A stretch of DNA of 64,000 nt from Lanius collurio (taxonomy: Eukaryota > Chordata > Aves > Passeriformes > Laniidae): positions 24,393,234 to 24,457,233 of the forward strand of contig JACBWW010000008.1 in NCBI GenBank assembly GCA_020086605.1. Reading direction: 5' to 3'. Below, piece by piece: positions 40,378 through 48,600 of the stretch. The first letter of the stretch is position 1, and each line of letters begins with the position of its first letter. The notes under the pieces are model-generated. The model was not told where the DNA came from and searched no databases. It saw nothing but the letters and a program-made list of their open reading frames with translations. The translations under genes and the position numbers were made by a program.

Positions 40378-40725
40378 GATGGATAAAGCAGTCATACATC
40401 GATCCCTCAAGAGAGTGATTTTGAAGACCCCCAAAAGTTCTTGAGTGAAGGAACTCTCTGAATTTCTCTTCTCACCTTAGTTTGGCAGTTCTTTTTGGAC
40501 TATGGAGGAATCTTGGGAAATATGGCTCTTGAAGCCACAGAAGGAAATGTATCTAGAAATTAAATCCTAGCACAGCAAAATGTAAAACTTGCTCTGGGAC
40601 TTCTAGAACATTTTTTTGACTGGCTTTTCAAAAATTTCTTTCATGTTTCTCAGGACTTAATTTTTTATGTTATCCCTCTTTTAACTAGTTACTACGGTTT
40701 TTGGACCAAGATATTGGAGGAGATA
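40378..40725 (+). other. leader region of the Y-box element
   Basis: AT-rich sequence between the 5' LTR and the first open frame, in the position of a retroviral leader. It should hold the primer-binding site and packaging signal, but neither is recognisable by eye. There are no long open frames. Confidence 0.5.
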
Positions 40726-40950
40726 ATGGCTCAAGCAAAACATGGATCAGTGATAGAACTTCTCCTTGCTTTTCCTGTAATTGAAGACGCTCTTATGAAG
40801 CATGTGCATGGTCCCAGTAACATGGGGTCTCCCCTACCAGCAGAGGTGCCTGCGCTGGATGCGCCCAGCATCCTTGGCAGCACACACCTTATTGCGGACC
40901 CCATCCCAGGGTCCCCCACCACACGACCGCGAGTGAGAGAACACCACTGA
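40726..40950 (+). CDS. small upstream open frame in the Y-box element, unknown product
   Basis: A frame of 74 codons from ATG 40726 to TGA 40948-40950. The N-terminal third is predicted to be amphipathic and partly hydrophobic (the LLLAFPVIEDAL segment at residues 13-24). The rest is Pro- and Ser-rich and becomes GC-rich towards the end. I do not recognise the protein. Its position just behind the leader is where a gag start would lie, so a stub of Gag is one possibility. Another is the 5' part of the captured host message. It is in the same reading frame as the cold-shock frame downstream, but several in-frame stops (TGA 40948, TAA near 41155, TAG near 41230) separate them. Translation is unproven. 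Confidence 0.35.
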   Translation: MAQAKHGSVIELLLAFPVIEDALMKHVHGPSNMGSPLPAEVPALDAPSILGSTHLIADPIPGSPTTRPRVREHH

Positions 40951-41409
40951 AGGCACCACGGGTGCCATGGGTCACGTGCAGCAGAGAAGTGGCCCCCGCC
41001 AGCAGCCAGAACCGAAAACCAGCACGAACTGTGGTGTCGGCAGCAGAGCCAAGCGCGGCAGGAGCAGCACAGCAGAGCAGACCCGGCGGTGCCCACCCAG
41101 CCCTGCACTGCACCTCGTGGTGTGTGCCTCCGTGTCTCCACAATATCCTCACAGTAAACAGTGAGGGCCAGTTAGTAGAGATAGCGGCCAAGCAAAGTGG
41201 CACGCAAGCAGTGCCAGGATGTGGCAGCGTAGCTGTGGCCAGAGCTAGAAGCAGCAGTGGCAGCGCTGGTGTTGGGCAGAGCCGTGCAGGGCAGCACCAA
41301 GCCGGAGAGAGGCAGCTCACAGGGCGCGGTAGAGTTGGCGGAGCAGAGTCGTGCTGTGCCCAAGCAAGCGCTGGAGCAGAACCACTCAGACAGCGTAGGG
41401 CCGGTGGCG
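40951..41409 (+). other. GC-rich, CpG-rich spacer upstream of the cold-shock frame
   Basis: Strongly GC-rich, with many GCAG and GCAGCA runs. All frames translate to Ala/Gln/Arg/Ser-rich low-complexity sequence, and long overlapping frames appear on both strands only because of that composition. The frame of the cold-shock ORF is open from 41233 onward but has no ATG until 41410. Vertebrate YBX genes encode an Ala/Pro-rich, GC-rich segment just before the cold-shock domain. This spacer may therefore descend from such a 5' end, but no alignment by eye is convincing. Confidence 0.45.
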
Positions 41410-42021
41410 ATGGCAAAGCAGAGGCACACACAGCCCAGACACGCTGAAGCAGCATTGCTTGGGGAGTGTGGGGCAGCAGCAATGCGAGAGCCCAACCAAG
41501 ACATTGAGGTGGGCGAAGCAGCGGCCGTGCAAGACCAGCAGCCACAACACAGACACAAGCACGTAATAAGAGAAATTCTAGCTACGAAAATCACAGGAAT
41601 TGTGAAATGCTACAATGTCAAGCAAAAATATGGTTTTATAACAAGTTGTCACAACAAGGAAGACATATTCGTTCATCCTACTGCCATTATGAATGACCCC
41701 CAAAAATATATCCCAAGCTTAAGAGATGGAGAAATTGTAGAATTTGGCATCGTACGAGGAAGAAAAGGCCCGCAGGCAGCCCATGTGACAGGCCCTAGGG
41801 GTGTTCCAGTCAAAAGCAATCGTTATGCACAAAATTGTAAACAATATTCATATCAGCAACCTCTTTTCCCCAGTCCTACTTTTCCCTTTAATCCTATACC
41901 AAATATGAACTCTTTCCTAAGTTTATCCCACCTCCAATTTATCCCCAATCCTTTTTTCACCTCATGGCTTCCGTATGTAATTTCCTTTTCTCACAATTCC
42001 TCTCTGATACAGAGGGGATGA
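41410..42021 (+). CDS. Y-box-type (YBX family) cold-shock-domain protein inside an LTR element
   Basis: The frame encodes 203 residues from the first ATG in an open frame that extends back to 41233. Residues 1-50 are low-complexity (Ala, Gln, His, Glu). Residues ~55-135 match the YBX cold-shock domain closely. They contain the ATK-x-x-G start, the K-x-x-N-V strand, the RNP1-like motif KYGFITS (73-79), the RNP2-like motif DIFVHPTAI (85-93), and the DGE-x-VEF, KG-x-x-AA-x-VTGP and GVPV blocks (106-134). YBX proteins bind RNA and single-stranded DNA and control mRNA packaging, stability and translation. Of the four aromatic/His base-stacking residues known from YB-1, the Phe of RNP1 and the Phe and His of RNP2 are kept, but the Trp of KWFN is Cys (KCYN, residue 67). 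The tail (146-203) is Phe/Pro/Ser-rich and lacks the alternating basic/acidic clusters of YBX proteins, so it is divergent or truncated. There are no introns, unlike host YBX genes, consistent with capture as cDNA. The LTR would be the promoter. Confidence 0.82.
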   Translation: MAKQRHTQPRHAEAALLGECGAAAMREPNQDIEVGEAAAVQDQQPQHRHKHVIREILATKITGIVKCYNVKQKYGFITSCHNKEDIFVHPTAIMNDPQKYIPSLRDGEIVEFGIVRGRKGPQAAHVTGPRGVPVKSNRYAQNCKQYSYQQPLFPSPTFPFNPIPNMNSFLSLSHLQFIPNPFFTSWLPYVISFSHNSSLIQRG

Positions 42022-42303
42022 TAAAAAGGGGGAGGGAAGAAATTAATTGTCATTGTTTAGGGTTCCAACAGGTACAGATGGAAGAAATCCTTTCCTGCCT
42101 CAGTTTCCCCACAAAGCATGTTTAGAGAGGCCTGTCTTCCTTCTGCCAGCCCTAAGATGCTCCAGAGAAAAAATCTGTTTGGATATTTGGGGGCCCAGGA
42201 TGGTAGCTTGATTTCTTTTGAAATTTTTCTTGTTATCCTGTGTTTATCCAGCTGTTTCCAATGTTAAGTTTTAAATCTCTTTTATGAAAACAAAAGGATG
42301 AGG
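42022..42303 (+). other. 3' internal region with two purine-rich tracts
   Basis: A 20-base uninterrupted purine run (42023-42042, AAAAAGGGGGAGGG core) directly follows the stop codon. It looks like a textbook polypurine tract but lies about 260 bp before the 3' LTR. A weaker purine-rich stretch (42286-42303, interrupted by one C and one T) abuts the 3' LTR, where the functional plus-strand primer is expected. No open frame is present in this part. Confidence 0.5.
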
Positions 42304-42603
42304 TGTTGGGATGCCTCGCCATGAGGTCCTGAGAGAGGGGACCCTGGAGTAGAGGTACTGGGTTTCCCTTGGTTTCCCCTGCTCCCTGGTCACATTTACC
42401 TTAACCCTGTTCCCCACTGGATGGTTTGTGTTCCTCTGCCCGGGAGAGGCCCTGGTTGTCTGATGACTCCTCGGTCTGCTTGCGGTACCCCAGCCATGTG
42501 GCTGGGAGAATAAACATCTCTGAACATCTACGCAATATCGGTCCATATTTCTTCCCACAAGTATCACTGTCTAATGCATGTTGCAGGAGACCTCACTGCA
42601 ACA
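42304..42603 (+). repeat. 3' LTR of the Y-box element
   Basis: The block starts TGTTGGGATGCC and ends CACTGCAACA. It aligns end to end with 40082-40377 with substitutions and small indels, roughly 13% by eye. It carries an AATAAA at 42509-42514 where the 5' LTR has its own. The substitutions are spread along the LTR, with denser change in the middle. Confidence 0.92.
42509..42514 (+). terminator. LTR poly(A) signal AATAAA
   Basis: Equivalent to 40283-40288. In this LTR it would terminate the element's transcript, giving a short message that includes the cold-shock frame. Confidence 0.75.
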
Positions 42604-42609
42604 CAAAGC
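42604..42609. repeat. target-site duplication, right copy (CAAAGC)
   Basis: An exact match to 40076-40081, directly abutting the CAACA end of the 3' LTR. Confidence 0.9.
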
Positions 42610-43247
42610 TGTGTAAATTCACATTGTTTGATATTCTGCTTATTTGGTTCCAACTTCTTCCCTTCTTATTTTGTTTAGGTTTCTTTTCTCTGTAAATGGG
42701 AACTACTTTTTGCCAACATAGGAAGTCTTTTTCAAGGGACTTTCTTTCCTTGTGACTTTTAGCAATTGCAGGAACAGAATAAACATTGCTGCACATAGTG
42801 TGGTCATGTCAACATTTCATGGATGCATTTTCAACAGAGGATGCTATCCAAGACCATTTCCAGTCATAGTAAACTGAAGAAGTATAGGATTAAAGCTGAC
42901 CATCTCAGATACACTGTACTCACGACCATAATCCTGACTTTGTAAAACTTCCCTTCCTTGTAAGAAACATATTGGGGCTATCCACTTGAAACCACATTTT
43001 GTGTGTTCCCATGTGAAGCTGATTTCAGAAGAGATAGGGGACTTGGTTGCTGCACTGTTCCTCACTCACAAAATTGGTCTGGTTTTCTATTTTTTTAGGC
43101 AAGTGACAAGAATTCACTGCTCACTCAGTTGGTAGGCTCACCGTTTTATGGTCTGGAATGCCTTGGGCTGCCTGGAGAGATGGCCTGAGCAATCCTGGCA
43201 ACTCGGTGGCTCTGATACACAGCAAGTGTTAGCTGTTAGTCCATCGC
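42610..43247. other. non-coding interval between LTR elements
   Basis: AT-rich flanking sequence. No gene or repeat could be supported. Composition begins to change near 43130. Confidence 0.5.
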
Positions 43248-43802
43248 TGTAGTGGGTTGAATCTGAGTTGATAGACAGATTTTTAGACCAATGGCGCTTC
43301 TCTAAAATTTGCTCATTTAAGCCGCACAGAAAGGCGGGAGTTCCTCTTGTTCCAGCCCGCCTGAGGAAGGTGGGGAGGCCTCGGAGCCTCCGGGCCCCAC
43401 CGGGCCAAATCCCCGGCCCCCTTCTCCTTTTCTTGATGCCGCAGCACGGACCCTGGGCCACCGGAGAAAGAGCCATGGACTGCTAAACTCAGCCGTGGAC
43501 TGCCAGACAGCCGGACCCAGCCATGGACTGCTGCACAGCTGAGACCTTTCCAGAGCGGTTTTTTGGGACCGGCGGGTTCTTTCCCCTCCCCGCCCCCGCT
43601 CTCCACGTGGAGCCGGCGGGAGCCGGCAGGAGCCTCCTTTCTGCAGCCAGCACACTTCGAGCTGAACCACCATGCAGCCAGCAGCACAAAAAGAGCGAAG
43701 TTTTCTTCATAAAGCTTGCATAAGACCATTTTTGAACATAGGAATTTCAGAGTCAGAGAGAATGAGCCATGTGAGACGGAGCTGAAATGGTGGCGGAGAA
43801 AA

Positions 43803-43840
43803 GGGGCGGTGCCGCGTTCCTCACGCGGAGCTTAAAAATA
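43803..43840 (+). promoter_or_regulatory. putative LTR core promoter (GC box and TATA-like box)
   Basis: GGGGCGG at 43803-43809 is followed about 25 bp later by CTTAAAAATA at 43831-43840, inside the long LTR-like block. The spacing suits a TATA promoter driven by an Sp1-type site. Activity cannot be judged. Confidence 0.4.
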
Positions 43841-44410
43841 CCTCTTGCATGCGGTGGTAAGAATCTGTAATATCTCAAACTGTTTGTCTCTGTAATCCAT
43901 TTGAAGTATATGGGGGGATGGAAGACTTACGTGCGGCCCTTGAAGTTTGTGAAGAGAGAGTGCCTATGCCCAGATATATATAGAAGCAGTGAGAGGCTTT
44001 TAAGGATTTGTAGCAGAAAAAGCCTTTGTGTTCAGGCCAAAAGTGACCCATCCTTAAAAAGCTGATAACCCCATGTGATGGCCCATGTGTGGCAGTGTGA
44101 AAAAACTGATATTTTTTCATAGAAGAGATGTATTACACCACAGCAGATTGTTTCTTTCCGGGCGGGTCTGTTAGTGGGGGGCAGTTTGAGGAACCATGTG
44201 AAGCAAGAAGAAGAAACCCTTTTTTCCTTAAGCATAAGAAAGAGACCCTTTTTTTTTTTAGAACTGTAACACTGACTAGAATCCTATGTTGTGTTATCTT
44301 TTGTGCTAGTTAAAAAAGAAGAGTAAAGTGCTGAGAAGAAGAGAGCAGGGGAGAGGGTGTGTGTGTGTTTTAATTTCTTGTTAAATCTTTTAACTTTTAA
44401 TTCTGTTAGT

Positions 44411-44416
44411 AATAAA
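44411..44416 (+). terminator. poly(A) signal of the long LTR-like element
   Basis: AATAAA followed by a T- and GT-rich tail, the usual arrangement at an LTR R/U5 junction. Confidence 0.45.
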
Positions 44417-44471
44417 CTTTTTTCTCTCTTATTACTGCAACTGTTTAAGTGTGAACCTGTTTTTTTGCCTC

Positions 44472-44476
44472 GCAGC
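44472..44476. repeat. putative 5-bp target-site duplication, left (GCAGC)
   Basis: Immediately before TGTTATAAATAAGGG, and matched by 45187-45191 immediately after ATTTCA. Five bases is the usual length for ERVL-type elements, but a match this short can occur by chance. Confidence 0.5.
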
Positions 44477-45186
44477 TGTTATAAATAAGGGACCAGATTA
44501 TCAATTTAACAATTATCCATTTATTTTGTACTACATTGTAGCTTTGTTTGAATGTAATTTTGTGCTTTGTTGTAGCTTTGTAAGTTAGGATTTTTCTTGC
44601 AGTTTAAGAAAGAAACCCACATTTAGTTGTGAAGAAACCAGCTTCTTATCAGGGCTTGCATTCCAATGCAGGAATTTACGACCCCTCCTTACCCCTTTCG
44701 AAGCTGGCCTGCCTGGAGAGTAGTAGATAAGGAAAAGACAGAAAGAAAAAAAAGAGAGAAGAAAAGGGGCTGAATATGCAAACTAGAGCTGAAAAGACCC
44801 TTGGGAGTAAAAATTCCCTAGACAATAATAATTTAAAACGAGCCAACAAACTTTTAAGAAAAAGGAACCAGGCTACTCTATAGGCAACTACTACCTGGCC
44901 AGCTTTTGAGTTCTCCAAGATGTCACCGTAACAAAAAAGTCTATTGGAGCCACTGCCCTGAGGACGGCAAATTAGCACCATCGCCTTCGTATACCCTTTG
45001 GTATACAGCCACGCCTCGTGAGGAACACTTGAAGGCCCGGCTCTATCACAGGGAGTGATAGAGCCGAATTTCCTCCTCCTCCAAGTCGGAGCTGGGGGCA
45101 ACGAAGCTGGCCAGAGCCCCCACCCGAGCTGATCACTTTTAATAAAGGCTTAAAAAGGACCATCAGTCCTGCCCGTTTTTATTTCA
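44477..45186 (+). mobile_element. probable solo LTR (~710 bp), nested
   Basis: The block begins TGTTATAAATAAG and ends TTTTTATTTCA, so it has the canonical TG...CA ends, and it is bounded by GCAGC on both sides. An AATAAA (45141-45146) sits 40 bp before the right end, as expected for R-U5. No coding frame inside has any recognisable retroviral domain. A single LTR with a target duplication is the usual product of recombination between the two LTRs of a provirus. It appears inserted near the tail of the LTR-like block at 43248, making it the younger of the two. Confidence 0.6.
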
Positions 45187-45191
45187 GCAGC
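45187..45191. repeat. putative 5-bp target-site duplication, right (GCAGC)
   Basis: Matches 44472-44476 and directly follows the CA end of the probable solo LTR. Confidence 0.5.
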
Positions 45192-45199
45192 CATCTAGT

Positions 45200-45600
45200 T
45201 TTCCTCAATATTTTCTTATTGATACTTTAGATGCTTGACGCTCAGTTGTGTCAAACCACAACAATCGCCACAAGCAGAAGCAAAGAGGGGAAATACAGCC
45301 CTCACTCCAAACCTCATTCCTGTTTTCTTTATTTCTCCCATCCCAAGAGAGATGAGAGAGAGTCAGCTCACAGAAGGGAGTGCCGGAGACAAAGAGGGGG
45401 GCAGCTGCGGGGCTGCCTTTTATTTGGGGGAGGGGAAAGGGGACAGCGAGGGGTGGACCTGTGGTAATCAGCCAATTGGACTCTGTTTTGGGGGACTCCA
45501 GGCTACTTTCAATTTCTACCCCTGCTTGGAACAAAGGGAGGTCCCAGAGCACGGCAGGAGCAGGTCCAGACATGCCTGGGCAGGCAGCATCAGGCAGGGT
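45200..45600 (-). mobile_element. LTR fragment, minus strand
   Basis: Read on the minus strand, promoter and polyadenylation marks occur in retroviral order. A CCAAT box comes first (complement at 45472-45479), then a TATA-like AAATAAAAGG (complement at 45416-45425). A GC-rich start region, an AATAAA (complement at 45328-45333) and a GT-rich downstream stretch follow. This is a typical compact U3-R-U5. The ends are estimates because no target duplication could be fixed. It has the opposite orientation to its neighbours, so it is a separate insertion. Confidence 0.6.
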
Positions 45601-48600
45601 TCAGCTCTCCAAACTTATTAGCCACTCTTCCACCTTATTCCAGGTTTTATCCCAGTATTGCATGTTGCACTGACTTCTAGGAGCAGAAAGAATATTTCTA
45701 CTCCTTCAACTGATTCTCCAGAAGGGCAGAACTTCCTCATAAAACTCTTTGTTAACAACACCATCTTTCAATGAGACTTTCAGAGAAGTGTGGTCTTGAA
45801 AGGTAACTAGCAATTATTTTTTTTTTTTAAATATAAGGGAAACATAAATTTCCAGAAATATTTTATTGTGATGTGTTAGAACTTCCACAAATCATGGTAT
45901 GTGATAGTATGGTATTAGTCTAAATTATTAGGCTGAAATATGTTTCAGACTTATTATTAAAATGGTCCATATTTTGACTATAAGCATAAAAATTCACCTT
46001 TTTCTCTACTAAAGCTGAATTTTTATTATTCTCATTTTCCAAACTGGTTTAAAAAACTAATTTTTTATCTGTGCTTAAAAATTCCACTGTAGAGATCATA
46101 TGGTGGAGGAATTCCTACTTATTTTAGAGTCAGCAGACAAGCTCCAATTCCTCTCATATTTCAAGTAATAACTTTGAGGCTGGCATAATCATCTTTTCCA
46201 CTCCTGGCCAGGTGAGAAGAGTGGGAATGATTGTTTATTCCCAAGATATTCAGATGTCATAAAATTCAGTTTACTGTGGAAACTAAAATACTGACTTTGA
46301 TACAGGGTAACTGTTGTACAGTTTTCAAAGATTTTTTTGTATGGATAAGACATATGCAATATTTCAGGCCTGGCCATTCTAGAGGACCCATGTGATTCAT
46401 AGTTGCCATGGTCCCCAAATTCAGCTTTAGTGCTGATTTTACACATGTGGATGGTAAAAAAGGGAGTTTACTTTAGAGTTCTATTTTTCCTTTGCTACCT
46501 TTTTTTTATCATAAACAGAATTCACCAAATGGTTATTCACTTTCAGTTCTAATGTTCCTCTGTCTATTTGCAGAGCTATTATTAAATAAAAAATATTTCC
46601 AAATGGGACAACAGAAAATCATACTTAAGAAGAATTGAACAGTTGTCTTCAAAGTAAAGTCTGCATAACCCAGAATAAAAAAAGACGCAGTCTGGGGTCT
46701 CATACACAGAAGAAAATACATTAATGCCTGTTGTTAAATTAATAAATATGGATTTTATTTGCTTGCACTAAAACTGGAAAGTCATGGAGCAAAAGACCAT
46801 CACAGAGCAGTTAAAACTGCCCTGCCATTTTCAGGTGTTAGCAAGACTGGCAGAGTTCTTTTCATAACTGCTAAGGATTTAAATTACTTAGGAAAGTGAG
46901 CTTTTTATCTCATTTCTTACAGTAGAAGAATAGTAAATTTTCATCTAAAATAATAAAAAGAATTTACCCTAAAACTACAGCAATATAAACGAATCTGAAC
47001 CTTCTGATCAACGGGCTAGATCAGCACTTACCAGGTGTAAAAGATAGAAAAAGGTTAATCAGTGGAGAAAGTTGATGATTAATACAATATAAATCTTCTG
47101 CTCATATTGTTGACAAAAAGTGGGTAATTTGGTCTACATGCAAGAGAAGGCCTCAAGAAGATACAAAAGGCCTTCTAAAGCAGTGGAAATTTTGAGTAAA
47201 TGTTAAGATAACATGAATTATGTTCAATAAATAAATTTGGTTTATACTGAGAGCTATTTCAGACCCTTGACACTATTGTTGATGTGGAAAAATAGTATTT
47301 ACGGCTACAAACAGATTTATCTCTTAGTCTGTGCAATTCTTTTTAATATGAGGGTGTCCCTGACCTAGCTTATGATGTCAATACACTATAAAAAATTCAC
47401 AATTGACAAGAGGAACCCAAGAGGCAACAAAGAAAAAAAAATCAAGCTTACATAGATGGCAGGCAATTTTTCACATCTCCTAGGTCAGTCAGGAGCAAAC
47501 AAACATATCCATGTGCAGTTGATGTAGAAACTGTCTAGATTATCTCTAAAAAAATGTTCAGTTTTGCTTCATTTTAATAAAGCCTAGGAGACCCATTCTG
47601 ACTCCTGATCTGAAGTAAAGGGAATGCAGATACTGGCAAAATTCTAAAAGATTTTGGGGCAGGTGCTTAGGTAATTTCAGATGCTGTTTCTGAGGATAGA
47701 TTTCAGATTTGCATAAGTTTAGGGAAAGTCTTGAACATATGAGTCACTATTACCTTCAAGTTAAAATAAAAAACAACAAACAAATCAAATAAATAAAAAC
47801 CCTCTCAACCAAACTTCACTACCCAATGATACTTTTAAATGTTACTGAGAATTTCTGAGATTGTTCTTTGGACCTGGAGAGAACAAACAGTAAAATGCTT
47901 GGGTTAAGCTATTACTAGGCTCTGAGTATCAACTAGGAGACAAAATAGAAGCAGGAATGTCTGACAAAGAAGCAGATCTTAAAGCTGGATATAGATGTAC
48001 CTTTGGCAACTGTAACTCTTAACTGGACTGGATTTCAAATGTAGATTTGAATTAGATGTTACTGTTGCATTTGGAAACACTTTCATGGAAATATAAGGAG
48101 GTAGCTCTGTGCCTCCATCCAGGCTTATCTCATGTGGCCAGAGCAGTGAGGTCAGGAGACAGGCAGGGATTTGTTAACTAGAAAGTAGGTCGTAAGCACT
48201 ACCAAGAGAGAGGAAGACAGCCTGTAGACAGATAATTTGTTCTTTTGTTTACAGGCTATGAAGCTTCTGAAAGAAAAAGTAGAGGAGGTACACTCTTCTT
48301 GCTTATTTTTGTTTTGGCTGAAGCTGAAGAAAAATCTCTGGGAATAAACCTGAAATTCTGGGACAACAATGTTCTCTGCTGAACATGAGGCTCCTGCTGA
48401 GTTTATATCTAGTTTATATCTAGCTGAGTGGCCCTGACTCAGACAGAAGGACTTTTAACACCTCCCCATCTACATTAAAAAGTCCCGTTACCTGCTAAGG
48501 CAAGAAAAACCAAACATCGACCACTGGCAGCTCACCAAGAGCCAGAGGGCTACATATAATAGCAAAACAGAAAGGATAATCCAGCTGTCCTTTTCCACTC

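Larger units (their letters stand above)
40082..42603 (+). mobile_element. compact LTR retroelement carrying a captured Y-box cold-shock gene
   Basis: The element has a complete structure: a 6-bp duplication, an LTR of 296 bp, about 1.93 kb of internal sequence, an LTR of 300 bp, and the same 6-bp duplication. Both LTRs begin TGTTG and end CAACA, a perfect short terminal inverted repeat. The internal part has no recognisable gag, protease, reverse transcriptase, integrase or envelope region. Its only identifiable coding content is a YBX-type cold-shock domain (within 41410-42021). A lineage of this form must have been mobilised in trans by an autonomous ERV. The primer-binding site is not obvious: the bases after the 5' LTR (GATGGATAAAGCAGTC) match no common avian retroviral tRNA primer that I know. 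The 6-bp duplication suggests a class II (ERVK-like) integrase. The two LTRs differ at about 40 of 300 positions by eye, so the insertion is old. Confidence 0.88.
43248..44476 (+). mobile_element. long LTR-like element, plus strand, cut by a nested LTR
   Basis: The block starts TGTAGTGGGTTGA, a start shared by a known group of long avian ERV LTRs. A CpG-rich section follows (43340-43620), then an Sp1-type GGGGCGG with a TATA-like TTAAAAATA (43803-43840). After about 550 bp of AT-rich sequence comes AATAAA (44411-44416) with a T-rich tail. That order fits a single U3-R-U5 of about 1.2 kb with no retroviral coding region. The right end is uncertain because another LTR seems to have inserted at 44476. 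Open frames in the GC-rich part are composition artefacts on both strands. Confidence 0.5.

Noticed and set aside
40962..41447. Plus-strand frame of 161 codons overlapping the start of the cold-shock frame
   Set aside because: It is low-complexity Ala/Gly/Gln/Arg/Ser in a different frame from the cold-shock domain. It has no recognisable motif and is explained by base composition.
40889..41594. Long minus-strand open frames (up to 218 codons) opposite the cold-shock region
   Set aside because: They come from GC-rich, GCAG-rich composition, give low-complexity Ala/Cys/Leu/Pro peptides, and lie antisense to the recognised cold-shock frame.
43313..43729. Minus-strand frames of up to 138 codons
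   Set aside because: They fall in the CpG-rich part of an LTR-like block, overlap frames on both strands, and have no retroviral or host domain.
44676..45101. Minus-strand frame of 141 codons
   Set aside because: It lies wholly inside the probable solo LTR, antisense to it, with Leu/Phe/Ser-rich low-complexity content.
43241..45195. CCATC at 43241-43245 and 45191-45195 as a target duplication of the outer LTR-like element
   Set aside because: Using it would need non-canonical ends (GC...AG) instead of TG...CA, and a 5-bp match near two free boundaries is easily due to chance.
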